Assembly: GCA_033782935.1 (NCBI GenBank) | Contig: JAWQEG010000130.1 | Coordinates: forward strand, 62,001-126,000 | DNA length: 64,000 bases | Reading direction: 5' to 3' | Source: Petrolisthes cinctipes | Taxonomy: Eukaryota > Arthropoda > Malacostraca > Decapoda > Porcellanidae | Shown: in pieces, positions 32,485 through 43,620 of the stretch | Position numbering within the stretch: position 1 is the first letter of the stretch | Layout of the letters: each line of letters starts with the position of its first letter | Translations under genes and position numbers: made by a program | Notes under the pieces: generated by a model | The model's database searches: none | Seen by the model: only the letters and a program-made list of their open reading frames with translations | What the model was told of the DNA's origin: nothing

Positions 32485-32895
32485 CTTGTTACTTGTTACT
32501 TCTTGTTGGATATTCTATGCCCCGCTCCACCGGCAGATGGTGCTCCACAGGGCCTCTCTCATTATTATTAAACACTATAATCATTTGTAATACTCATATC
32601 ATTCATGTTGTAACACTATAATCACTTGTAATAATACTCATATAATCTGTATCGCAACACTCAGCCAACAGATGTGTTTTCAGTCTTTTCTTAAAAGTGG
32701 TGCAATTTTCACTCGTCCTGACATGTAATGGCAATCCAATAATGAGTCTTCTTGGTGCACACCTTTCAAACGCTCTGAAACCCCAAGGTCAAGGGAATAT
32801 GTATTCCCTTGACCTAGTGAAACCCATTGTCAGATTACTCCTCGGCTCATTTAACCTGTATTGTTCGTCACTATGCCTGAGTTACATAGAGGTCT
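32485..32895 (-). pseudogene. L2/CR1-like LINE, 3' part with internal rearrangements
   Basis: Aligns with the LINE at 11,006-11,340: CCACCGGCAGATGGTGCTCC, AACAGATGTGTTTTCAGTCT, TTGGTGCACACCTTTCAAAC and TCATTTAACCTGTATTG. Two oddities: the AACACTATAATCA..TAATACTCATAT segment is duplicated, and a perfect palindrome, GGTCAAGGGAATA with its complement TATTCCCTTGACC, is inserted near 32,788-32,818. Confidence 0.8.
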
Positions 32896-32929
32896 TTATG
32901 GTATTTATTGAAAGAATTACCGTTTTGTA

Positions 32930-33375
32930 GCAGTGTTGCCAGATCCGGCTAGGTCCCAGTATTTTGCCCTGGGTCATTTCCTGTACTTTACCACGGTTAT
33001 TTCCCGGTAGTCTGCCCAGGTTATGTCCCGGTAGTCTGATGCGGTCTAGGTAAGGTCAGGCTAATTTCAAAATGCCCCATTTGAATATGCCCTATCTTGG
33101 AAATGCCATAGAAGAAAATAGTCTTAGAATGGTCTAAATAAGTTGGTAATGAAGGTAGAAAATAGTCTTAGAATTGTCTAAATAAATGGGTAATGAAGGT
33201 AGAAAATAGTCTTAGAATGGTCTAAATAAGTGGGTAATGAAGGTAGAAAATAGTCTTAAAATGGTCTAAATAAGTGGGTAATGAAGGTAGAAAATAGTCT
33301 TAGAATGGTCTAAATAAGTGGGTAATGAAGGTAGAAAAACCGTACGCAATAACAGTAATTTTTTCAATATTTACC
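32930..33375 (-). repeat. R1 copy containing a 44-bp minisatellite
   Basis: R1 in minus orientation (AGTGTTGCCAGATCCGGCTA through AATTTTTTCAATATTTACC). At 33,114-33,340 the segment AAAATAGTCTTAGAATGGTC with TAAATAAGTGGGTAATGAAG is repeated five times at exactly 44 bp. Elsewhere in the window R1 has this segment once, so it expanded here. Confidence 0.85.
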
Positions 33376-33726
33376 GTATTTATCATTTGGAGTATATTGG
33401 TCTTGATTGCTCGTATCCACTTTGGTTCCCTTTCCAATTGGGCACACGTACACGCAGTATGTTGGTATAGAGTACAATAACTTTATATATAAATAATTGT
33501 AATAACATCACACGTGTTTCTTGAAATAAAATCACGAACGAGAGATATGACGCTCTCCACACCGAGGTTAGAAGGCAACTGACATTAATATTACTTGAAT
33601 TCACCACAACACCTCAAGGAAGGGTCCGACAGCTTATGTCAGTAGGCTGACCTGGGGATTAGTCAAAATTATGTACGCTTTCTCTTTTCCTTTTTTTTTT
33701 TTAATGCTCCTCGATTTAGTGGACCG

Positions 33727-33872
33727 TATTCAAGAACGTTACTTTGTGGTGTATACGATGGTGTGGTAAAGGTACGATGGATGACTGTAGATGTTGTTTA
33801 CCTATATAGTCATCATCGTAATATTACCACACCATCGTCAATACCATGGATATAATAACTTTTGGCATACGG
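33727..33872. mobile_element. MITE-P palindromic element, copy 3
   Basis: TATTCAAGAACGTT and GTATACGATGGTGTGGTA on the left, TACCACACCATCGTCAATAC on the right. The centre is diverged from the other copies. Confidence 0.65.
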
Positions 33873-33961
33873 TTCAATGTTTGTTTTGGTAATTATCAGG
33901 TAATTTGAGCCGGTAGTTTGTTACGCTTATTATAGGGCTAGTTCCACAGTGGCTTGAGTTT

Positions 33962-34199
33962 GTTATGATCCTCCCCAACCAACCACACTTGTCTTTTGGT
34001 TCGTCATGATCCTCCCCAACCAACCACACTTGTCTTTTGGTTCGTTATGATCCTCCCCAACCCATCACACTTGTCTTTTGATTCGTTATGATCCTCCCCA
34101 ACCCATCACACTTGTTTTTTGATTCGTTATGATCCTCCCCAACCAACCACACTTGTCTTTGGGTTCGTTATGATCCTCCCCAACCAACCACATTTGTCA
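33962..34199 (+). repeat. 41-bp minisatellite, nearly six units
   Basis: GTTATGATCCTCCCCAACCA followed by ACCACACTTGTCTTTTGGTT repeats at 41 bp. Two middle units share ACCCATCACAC, which shows block-wise homogenisation. Confidence 0.9.
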
Positions 34200-34659
34200 G
34201 TCTTACTTATATCCAACAACAAACTCACTCAGTCTCCATATCCACGTACTAAATCTGTCAGGTAGTTCCATTATTACCATAGTTTGTTTGGATGCTCCCC
34301 AACCACACTGTCATAGTTTTATAGTAGAGTCAAGATCTAGAATCTTGAGTAGAGTCATCCAATCCATAGAAACACGTGTCGTTTTAGTCCTCACCACCAA
34401 ACAATGACATTCACCGTTCACCGAAAAGTGGCCACACATAATTTGGCAGTATATTATTCATCATATTATCAATGTTTTAGTGCAGCCAAAGACTAAAATA
34501 ATTAATGACATCGAGTGTGATCATAACTAATAGTTCAATTCATGTTAATGAAAATAAATTAAACTACAAATGAAACCGATATAAAAATTACATACATATA
34601 AGCAACTTAATGGTATGTGCGTAGGTATGTGTGCAGACACACATACGGCTAAAAATAAA
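34200..34659. other. No feature seen
   Basis: AT-rich spacer. Confidence 0.4.
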
Positions 34660-34664
34660 TGAAT

Positions 34665-34702
<38 letters not shown>

Positions 34703-34965
34703 TAATCTATACATTCTCATACACACAGGTGCAAATCTGGGGAAAGTGTTAAGGCGGTGCGGGAGCAGGGGACAGGCTTGGGGGGGGGGGGACTGGGGTG
34801 GTGCAGGAATAGGGGGACAGGCTTGGGGTGGGTAGAAACCCTGTCCCCTATTCCTGCACCCATCTACCCCCCCCCCCCCATGCCTGTCCCCGTACTCCCG
34901 CACCCCCCGCACCCACCTAAACCCCCCCAAGCCTGTCCCCCTATTCCCGCACCCCCTTAAGCATT
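34660..34965. repeat. CA microsatellite followed by a G-run/C-run palindromic tract
   Basis: (CA)n at 34,665-34,700. From 34,745, GGGGGACAGGCTTGGGG-type repeats (12-base G run at 34,779) are followed by their complements CCTGTCCCCTATTCCTGCAC and a 14-base C run at 34,866. Apparent open frames on both strands (GGG/CCC codons) are by-products. Confidence 0.75.
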
Positions 34966-35084
34966 TCAATTATTTACTTAATATGTTTTCACTGTAAGAG
35001 ACAATAGGGAGTTTTCATGTGACGTCACGGACGGTGTGCTCGGCAGCCATTTGGTTACATTTGGTAGTATACCTCTATGTATAC

Positions 35085-36200
35085 AAGCAGAGGGTAGTGG
35101 TTAGGTCTACCACGTTTCATTTATTTTACTATTCGTTTCAGCGCCGGACAGACGCTGCTTTTCGCAAATATCTCCTAAATGAATCGTTGTATAAGTATAA
35201 TATTTCAGCACACTACCTTTAACATCCGGACCTAATTTATGGCTGACATATTATATTCCTATATGTATTATGTTAGGAGTTTACTCGTGAATAATAACAC
35301 AAAGCTCGCCAGTCATATTGACGCATTCGAAGGAAAGTGCCCCCCCCCCCCCAAGTTCCAACACCCTCCCAAACCATTCCTAACCACAACTACTTCTCCC
35401 CCTTCTCGCCCTCGTTATCCCTCCTCTTCTCCCCCTACCTCCTCGCCTTCCTCATCACTCGTTTACCTCATACCTCAGAGAGGGGGAGGGGATACGGGAG
35501 ACTTTGGATATTCAATTAAGGCATAAATTGCTTATTTAAAAAGGTAAAGAACACATGAAGCAACCATGAACGATTTTATTTGGTTGCCCACAACCCAAAC
35601 TGACTTCATCCTTCTGGTGGCCTTAGACACGTGGGTTATTATCCGGCTATACGGCCATTAACAACGGGATTAGCTATTGCTTTAATGGTCGTTTGACCCA
35701 CTCTGGTTTTCATGTCCACACACAACTGTAACTGTATTAAACAATATTACTAATGAACGATACGTATATACATACTGTCATATGTAACTATTATTTATGT
35801 ACGTAATTAGAATAAGAAAAAAAAAATCAAAGATGGAAGGGGGATGGTGTATATAGGGGGGTGAAGAGTAAAACGGGGAGGAGGGATAATGTGATATTGG
35901 GGTAGGGAAGGAATTAGTGGTGTGGGGGGTGTTGGTAGAGGGGTTACACGAGTACCCCACACTCGTCCCATTCTCTATAACGCCTTAGATATGATGACTG
36001 GATTAGGCTTAATATCACTCAGTAAACTCCTAATATAACACATATAGTAATATGGTATGTCAGCCATAAATTAGGTCCGGGTGTTAACGATAGTGTGCTA
36101 AAATATTATATTGATACAACGATTCGTTTAGGAGATATTTGCGAAAAACAGTGTCTGTCCGGCGCTGAAACGAATTGTAGACGAGTGTTAGACCTCCTTT
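35085..36200. repeat. 1.1-kb foldback: about 190-bp inverted arms plus pyrimidine/purine inner arms
   Basis: 35,085-35,290 is the inverted copy of 36,016-36,200: GCGCCGGACAGACGCTG, GCAAATATCTCCTAAATGAA, CCTAATTTATGGCTGACATA and TTAGGAGTTTACT on one side, their complements on the other. Inside, a C/T-rich arm (35,340-35,480) faces a G/A-rich arm (35,830-35,955). The centre (35,560-35,760) is single copy. Confidence 0.8.
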
Positions 36201-36220
36201 AATTAAGGGGATATTTAAGA

Positions 36221-36400
36221 ATGTCACGGTTTTGCTGCATGGTGAAACGTTCTAACACAGACAAACTTCCTGGTGGTTTGTCCTTCTTTTGGATCCGTAA
36301 GGTGATAAGAAACCAAGGAGAAGCACACGAGAAACTCCTGCAGCTGATTAAGAGAAGGAATTTATGGTTCTCCCGAATATCCAGCTGTTGTCTGTCATGA
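36221..36400 (+). pseudogene. THAP-like zinc-finger remnant
   Basis: A 59-codon frame reads MSRFCCMVKRSNTDKLPGGL, SFFWIRKVIRNQGEAHEKLL, then KRRNLWFSRIS and a stop. It resembles the N-terminal half of a THAP domain (C..C near the start, a GLSFF.I.K core, the invariant Trp in the RR..W segment). THAP domains bind DNA in P-element and Kolobok transposases and in host regulators. The second zinc-ligand pair and the AVPTIF box are missing, so the frame is truncated. It lies just outside the foldback arm and about 365 bp inside the right terminal repeat, as expected of a decayed transposase start. Moderate evidence only. Confidence 0.45.
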
Positions 36401-36764
36401 TGGCGGTGGCACTTATTTCGCAGTACATACTATGTCTTACTCTCTACAGTTTCGACACACATTATACCACTCATACGCATAACGTGGTGTTTTGTTTCGT
36501 GTTTACTTTTGTCAGCTGATTGAGCTTGCTTTTGATTGGCTGGAGTCAGTCCAATCACTTGAAAGACGCCACCCTGATTGGCTGAACGACATAGGGTCCC
36601 CGGGAATATTTAGGACTCCCTAACTACTTAGGAACAGGATAGAACGCCCTAAAAAAATTTTGAATATACCAACTTAGGACATGAGATAGGATGTCCTAAC
36701 CTGTTCCTTTCTTAGGACTCCCTAAGTCAGATAGGACGGCGTGGCTGCCCTAAGTTAGGACACG
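36401..36764. other. Sub-terminal region of the inserted block
   Basis: Several TTAGGA/TCCTAA motifs (TTAGGACTCCCTAACTACTT, TTAGGACATGAGATAGGATG, GGACTCCCTAAGTCAGATAG) precede the right inverted repeat. Similar motifs follow the left repeat at 13,555-13,605. Confidence 0.55.
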
Positions 36765-36783
36765 TTTGAGTAACCGACCCCTG

Positions 36784-37165
36784 ACCACTATGCAGTTATG
36801 GCGAGGATTAGAGTCAGAGCAAAATGGGAGTATGGTAGGAGATAGAAGGGGGAACAAGAGGGAGGTGGCAAGTGGAAGATTGAATGACATCGAGTATAGA
36901 GAGCAATATAAGAGGAGGATGGGTGAGGTGCTGGAGGATGCAAGGCTGAGTATAGGGTAGGGAGTGGGAGTGAATGAAATGTTCAAGACACTAGTAATGA
37001 GGACAGCAGCAGAGGTAGTGGAATACAAGACACAGAAGTGCAAGAAAGGGAGTGCTTGGTGGTTAGATGAAGTGAAAGATGCAGTAGAGAAGAAAAGGAA
37101 GGCATATAGGAGAACATTACGGAGGAATGTGTCAGAGGAAGTGGAAGAGAATATAGTGTTTGTCC
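36784..37165 (+). pseudogene. Endonuclease-LINE copy X, right half
   Basis: Continues the copy broken at 13,418: HYAVMARIRVRAKWEYGRR, then in other frames GRLNDIEYREQYKRRMGEVL and AWWLDEVKDAVEKKRKAYRR. This is the end of the endonuclease and the linker before the reverse transcriptase. The frame changes at least twice and the copy ends at about 37,165, before the catalytic palm. Confidence 0.8.
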
Positions 37166-39058
37166 TACAGGGTCTTCCAGGCCTGGGGTGGCTTTCTTTC
37201 TTCCTTTTCAACTTCTACTTGTCTTTATTTTTTAATCAATTACTCGCCATGAACTTATTATCATCACTTTAGAAGAAATGAAATCACACACAGTAGGTGA
37301 GGCAGATGGACATAAATAAAACTCACATATAACCCATTTAAGCATTTACTTGTTGTCATAAAATATTAAAAATCTGGGTGTGTCCCTACGTGGAGTGTGT
37401 GGACCGTTGAGTGGGTTTGGCCAGGCACGAGTCGAGCACGCTTGATGATCCTCCTCAACTTGGCACTTGTTTAACAGATTCTGAGTGTTGCTGGAGCTGC
37501 AGAGGGTGTCATTCCCCGGGTGGCCACCGTATATAACACTTGCCATACCGGTGACTCCAAGGCTTATTAAGGGCACAATTTTGTTGGTGGATGGAGGAGC
37601 CTGGTGATTACTCCAAACTGTATTGATAAACAGTACTGTATATTGTACTGTGGTGTGGTATACTCTAAAGTGGTATACTCATAATTGGTATGTTTTGTAA
37701 CACAGTGTGAAACAAATGGCAGTCTCTACAATTCACCAACAACACCGACGCCCCTCAACTTCAGCATCACAGGGGAAACCAACGTCCACGGGTAAACCAA
37801 CGATACAACTGGCAGCACTAGCATCAATGTGGAGAAGCCGTCCCCATCTCAAAAAGCAATTACAAGTCTTTACAAAAAATGAAGGCTTGACAGAGAGTGA
37901 GAGTCTTTCCCCGCACTTATATCTATGAGAAACTCAACATTGAACCTGTGATTTTTAAGTGTACATGCTGTCCATAAATCCCCCGTATTTCTTATACAGC
38001 AGCGCAAAAAAATCCAAGCAAACAGATTTAAGTACCTTAAATAATTTAGATATAATAATAATGTTTAAGGACTACATAATTATTTCTTATAATTTTAACA
38101 AAAGTCAACAAGAACAGTAATAAAAGTTTTCTCCAATGGTTAGGCAACACTACTGGTGAGCAAGTATACAGTATTGTGAGAGAGTAAGCGGAAGCCTTAA
38201 CATAACAGGAGCACCGTATTATATTTAGGACAATAATTATTGTAAAACAGGACCTTTCTCTTGTCTTGTCATGATGGGTGAATATGTGTGTGTATGTGTT
38301 GGGGAAGGGCAAGTGTGTAAGTCTGTGTATCTATGTGAATGAATGAGTGTGCTTAGTAGTGTAGGTACAAGTGAGTGTATACTTATGTGTATATGTGTAA
38401 TGGGGGTGATGAGTGTTCATAAGGTGAATATAGATTAAAAAAAAATAATAATAATTCACTGACAGAGAAACATAGACACATTGATTTATGTATGTATGCA
38501 AGTAATAGATATAGTGTAGTAAATATCTTCTTTAAATAGTGAAACGGGTTTCATTTGAAAGTTGTAAATTAGGCACAAAATGTTTGGTATGTGGCTCAGT
38601 CGAACACAATAATGTAGTGTAAACATATATAAAGTTATAACAGATGAGTTGACCACCTATGATGACCACTAAGACAACTAAGTGATGTCATAAATTAAAA
38701 ATACCGGTGATGTATGGAGATGTCAATATGTGTAGTCTACTGTAGGTCAAAAGTTTGAATAAGAACTTTTCCATTTGATTTAAAAATACTATCTTTACCA
38801 ATTCATATATTTAACAAAACAATTCCATAAATATATAAATAATTTCTGTAACAGGTATCCACCACTTCTATCTGAACTAATGAAACAAAATATTCAACCA
38901 TGACATGTCTTTCTGATAAATTCTCAAATTAGTCTATGATTGATGATCCTAGTCTGTTGGTCTCCTTGGCTCATTAAATCTGTCTTTCTGATAATAATAT
39001 TTCCCCAATGAGTCCATGATGATCTTGGTGTGTTGGTCTCGGCTCGTCTCGGCTCGGC
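37166..39058. other. No gene; region beyond the last filamin exon
   Basis: AT-rich with several TGTGTATG-type runs (38,280-38,410). It may hold the 3' UTR of the terminal exon at 39,059-39,154, but I found no AATAAA on the minus strand within about 1 kb of that stop. Confidence 0.4.
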
Positions 39059-39154
39059 TCAGACCTGGACATGGAAGGGTGAGCCTGGGATGTGTTCTTC
39101 TCCCCACTTGACCATCAGTATGTAGTCACCCCTCTCTCGCACCACGTAGCCAAT
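39059..39154 (-). CDS. FLN: Filamin alternative terminal exon C (distal)
   Basis: Acceptor TTTCTGCTTGGGGTCAG ends at 39,155. The exon reads [31 protein letters not shown], stop (31 residues, phase 0). It encodes the last three beta strands of Ig repeat 24, the C-terminal dimerisation domain of filamin. It can follow only the exon ending at 46,752 (HHNYQ), and is one of three interchangeable ends. GDY...VKWG and HIPGSPF agree with vertebrate filamins better than exon A does. It lies 7.6 kb from its donor. Confidence 0.85.
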   Translation of the reverse strand: MGYVVRERGDYILMVKWGEEHIPGSPFHVQV

Positions 39155-42020
39155 CTGACCCCAAGCAGAAACACAGACAATGAGACTTAGATAATATTAA
39201 GGTTATACTTGTGTTGTGCTAAGGATAAGTTGAAAGAATCCATGTGAATATAAACTTGTTCAGACCAGGTGAAAAGTACTGTACTGTCTGGTGGCTTCTG
39301 CTACCTGCTACTTTTTCTCTAAATATGGATCTTGAAATTTAACGTCATAAATTAGAAGAGACAGACACTAATGATTTTAAAAGGGGTAAGACCTCAGTAT
39401 CTGTTGCTTTTTATTCACCAGATTTATTTTCAAGATTCATACATTGATAAACGAGTAGTATGGGCCACTGGACATTTGTGCCCAATAGTACAGTAACTCT
39501 TCCAGAACTCAGTAACTATTATTTACCAGAAGACCTCAAGGACTTAAGTTGTTACTGTAGTGTCCTAGGAATAGTAATGGCAAGCAGTTATCATATACTA
39601 CTATAGCTACTGGGTACTGGAAGAGGGGCTGAGCATATACCATCTGGACTGTACCATGAATTTATATATGCACCTTTATGTATACCATGCATTGCTCTTC
39701 AACAATAAAGGCAACATCTGTGTGTACAGTATATTTACAGATCATTGTAACAGCAGCCAGGAGCTAAAAATATTTGCTTCATGTTATAGAAGTACAGTAT
39801 AGTGTAGGTTAACATCAATAAGCCCTACCGCATTCATCATACTAAGGACTCTATGCAAGAAAAAGCAGTCATAATGATGTGATGAACAATATTATGACTC
39901 CAGGTATTGTCTGTGGAGACATCATACCTGTAATTATCATTCATTATTCCACGAGTTATCTTGGATAAAAACCTATTATATGTATATACTGAATATGACT
40001 CTGAGGTCCAAGCCTATGAACTGAGCAACTTGAGAGCTGCTGGCTGGAAGTGTTAATGAATATTCAAGCAAGACTTGAACTTAAAATCTAATATCATGCT
40101 ACATTTAGATGAGCTAGACAAAGGGGTTGTGAGTTGGAGGGAGGCACATGTGAAGAAGGGAATGATGGCAAACGATCCACATACTGTACATGTTAGTAAA
40201 ACAGGTATACAGAATGTAGAGAGAGAATAAGGTTGACTTCCCCTCATCACTTCACTTCACAAAAATAGAACAGGTCAGTATTGGCAATGGATAAAGAAAT
40301 AACACATATTATTTGGCATGTGCTTCTTCTCAGAATAAATGAGTGAGGTAGGTATCAAACAAGCCCATTTTTCTTCATCCTATGGTCAATTGAAGATTTA
40401 CTATATCAAAACATTAATTTAACCCTAACTGTGAAGTGATGAAAAATGAGCCCATAACCTTACCTCTATCCCACACCTGAATGTCCCGTTATCAACAGAC
40501 AGACACACAGACAAACACACAAAGTAATACAATACATCATATGTGTTACAAATAATTAATATTCATTCTGAAATGCTGCACCAGAAAAACACACACCCAC
40601 ATAAAAATACCAACACAACTCCTAACTATGACAACATTCCAACATACAAACTTTACTATTCTGATGTTGCTAAGAAAACACTTTGGGAACTCGAACTGCA
40701 TACAGAATACCACACACTGTGACAAACAGGTACAGCAATAACTGTAAAGTTATCTTCCAGTTTTTGATGTTCATAATTACCTATAAATTACTATTACCAT
40801 CATCTTTCTTTTCCAAATTGAAGATATCATCTACTCCACAAGATGTTCCCATGAATTGTGTATATACTGTACAAAGTTTTGCCAACATTCATGAATTGGG
40901 AAAAGAAGAAAGATTAACATGGCACATACAGTAGTTGCTGTACATACTGTATACATTTGTCACAGAGTTTAATTCAATGGCAAAAGTACACTAATAAACA
41001 CTTGGTGGTAAATTCATAACTATACAGTACTATATAACAATGAACCAAAATTATTCAAATAAACAGGCATAAATGAGGATAAAGACACTGTACAGTCCAG
41101 GCATTCATAAAAAGTATAATGCAGTAGGTTCACACAATGGATAACAATGGAGAAAAGGATTATTCGTTAGAGGGTCAAGCACTGTTAAAACCAGGAACCA
41201 GAGCCTCCGTCCTATCAGCTCACATTCCATAGCCTGGGTGGGGGAGGTGATACAGTCGCACCACGTGGTACTGTAACGTGTGCTCGCTGTCATAAAAGAC
41301 TTTGTAAACCCTTTTGTGCATGGTCGACTCACATGACAATTATCATACAGGTATTTTGCTTGCTATGTGTGATAGTATTTATTCAGTCCTCTAGTGTTTG
41401 ATACTTACAATTCTGAACAACAGACTTTTCCCTCTAATAGGAGTCTGACTCAGTATGAATGAGCACTGATCACCTGTGCATGTTATGTCATCTTTGCACA
41501 AGAGGGTTGACGGAGGAAAAAATCCAAGAAACGGAGGAATGACACAAAATTCGGCGAGGTGGTGAAAGTGTAAATAGATGCAGTTTTGGAGACATGGGAC
41601 AAATGATGAGTAAGGCAAAGGAAGAAGCAGAATGACGATGCAACCGCTCAACGCACAACTCAGATTAAAGAAAAAATAATAATAAGTTTGAAGGTCCAAC
41701 TTCTAAAGACTTCTACTGCATAACCATGAAGTTAGATAAGTGGTTTATGCAAGATGATTAAAGCCAAGAATATGATGCCTCCACCCATAACCACGGTCTT
41801 GTAGCAGATACAATCATTTGAGAGGACAAGACGCATGACTGACTGATTAAAATTTCTCGTGAGAAGTCTTCATAAATTGGTCTCTTCAATTAGTCAAATG
41901 GTGCATCAACGTCCACCACAAGACCAGCTCGGATCACCGCCGACAGACGTACAGTGAGGGGCGGGGCGGGACAAGGTAGCCTCGGGACCAGGGGGAGAGA
42001 GGGAGGGGGTGTCGGGGAGG
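39155..42020 (-). other. Spacer between terminal exons B and C
   Basis: Includes the 3' flank of exon B with an AATAAA on the minus strand at 41,378-41,383, about 640 bases after its stop. Otherwise AT-rich, with no further filamin-like exon seen. Confidence 0.45.
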
Positions 42021-42116
42021 CTACACGTTGATGGAGAAGGGTGAACCGGGGATATGGTCTTCGCCCCATTTGACGATAAGGATGTAGTCTCCCTTGTCGT
42101 GCACTTTGTAATAGAC
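42021..42116 (-). CDS. FLN: Filamin alternative terminal exon B (middle)
   Basis: Acceptor CTCTCTCTTTCTCTCTAG ends at 42,117. The exon reads [31 protein letters not shown], stop (31 residues, phase 0). Same position in repeat 24 as exons A and C, with [17 protein letters not shown] shared with C. The strongest polypyrimidine tract of the three suggests it may be the easiest to splice. A candidate poly(A) signal lies about 640 bases downstream. Confidence 0.9.
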   Translation of the reverse strand, partial: VYYKVHDKGDYILIVKWGEDHIPGSPFSINV

Positions 42117-43585
42117 CTAGAGAGAAAGAGAGAGTGGGGATGGTGGAGAAAATCATGCGTTTTGTACCATACCTAGAGAGAAAGGGTGTAGCAAGATAGA
42201 GAAAAGCATGCACGAGTAAGAAGCAAAAAGGAAGTTGAGAAATAGAGATAGAAAGAAATTCGTATAAAACAGGAGGAATTACATAGTACAAGTACATAGG
42301 AAGAAGTAGGTAAAACAACCAGCCAAATGAATTCAACAATGATTTAAACATGAACTTAAAACTTTACATCCCTGTATGTGGATATTGGAGTCACAAAGCA
42401 CACACCTAAGTAACTTTTTGGCTGACTGTTTAGCACCAGATACAGCTTGTTGCTCCTCTCCAATATTTGCCACCTAGCACTGCCAATATACATTTTTCCA
42501 CACCTCTCATGATGATGTTGATTATTGAACTTCTATTCCATAGCTCTTTCATTTCATACATCCACCTCTCTCTTAACACAATACAGTCTGTTTTTTCTGG
42601 TCAGTGATAAATGCCTGCAGTTGATTTTTTTTCTCCCTCCTTCATTCACTACATCCAGAACCCTCTTTCTATGATTTTTTTTTTTTATGTGACAATAAAA
42701 GTCCAGAGCAGATTCAGTAAATGCTAACTGTATGGTGAATGGTTGGAATAACTGCAACCTTTAGAAACTCCTATTATACTACTAGTAAATATTTATCATT
42801 GCCTTAACCCATGAATATTCTTGCTAACAGCCCAAGGAATAATGATTGGCAATGCTAAGTAGTAAACATACAAGTGGAGCCAGGTGAACACTGGAAAGAA
42901 AGCAAGAACATTGGAAGGGAGGAAGGGCACAAAAACCACCACAATCCAACACTGAAAAGTTCAAATATGGGTTCAGTAATGGGGAAATGGTTGCACATAA
43001 AGAATTAAGGATCAACATAACATTCAAATATGGGTTAAAAAAATAGGGCAGATAATATAAACGGTCGAGGGTCAATATATAGTAATTCGGAAAAACTGGG
43101 TACGATTGCACATATGAAAGGTTCGTCGTCATCACCACTAACTTCACATAGGAGTGTCAAAAACGAGGGACCATTGGACACGTAGATTAAAGGAGTAAGA
43201 TATTGTCGGTGATGTGGAGGCTAATGATTTCTCCAAATAGCAGTCTGGAGGCAGTCCATTATTCCTCCAAGCTCTACTTAGATTACTTTAGTTTTAGAGA
43301 TCTGCATTGTGTTGCAATTGGAAGAAATCAGTAGCTGTGTATTTGTCAACATTTAACCCCTTAAAGACAAACAAACAGTTAGAGACTAGGAAACAGATGC
43401 AGATATTCTCCACAAACTGGACATTTCACCAAATTGGATCATAAAACAAACAGCCCTGGCTCTGCTGAGGTAATGTGTTTTAGACTCAATTCAGAAGACA
43501 AAGTAGTAGCCCAAATTTGATGACAATATCTTACCCCTTAAAAGAATCCAAAGACTGCTCTCTAATATCACTCTTGAAATTTACA

Positions 43586-43620
<35 letters not shown>

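Larger units (their letters stand above)
13419..36783. mobile_element. 23.4-kb inserted block with 19-bp terminal inverted repeats
   Basis: The left end is CAGGGGCCGGATACTCAAA (13,419-13,437). The right end (36,765-36,783) reads, on the minus strand, CAGGGGTCGGTTACTCAAA: 17 of 19 positions match. The flanks are two contiguous parts of one LINE coding region, so the block was inserted there. Sub-terminal sequence on both sides is rich in TTAGGA/TCCTAA and GCAGCC..CCTAA motifs, as expected of transposase-binding ends. I could not identify a target-site duplication (no 8-bp match; the local sequence allows at most about 3 bp). A THAP-like remnant near the right end suggests a P- or Kolobok-like DNA transposon. 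Much of the interior (array, LINEs) is probably secondary growth or insertion. Confidence 0.65.
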
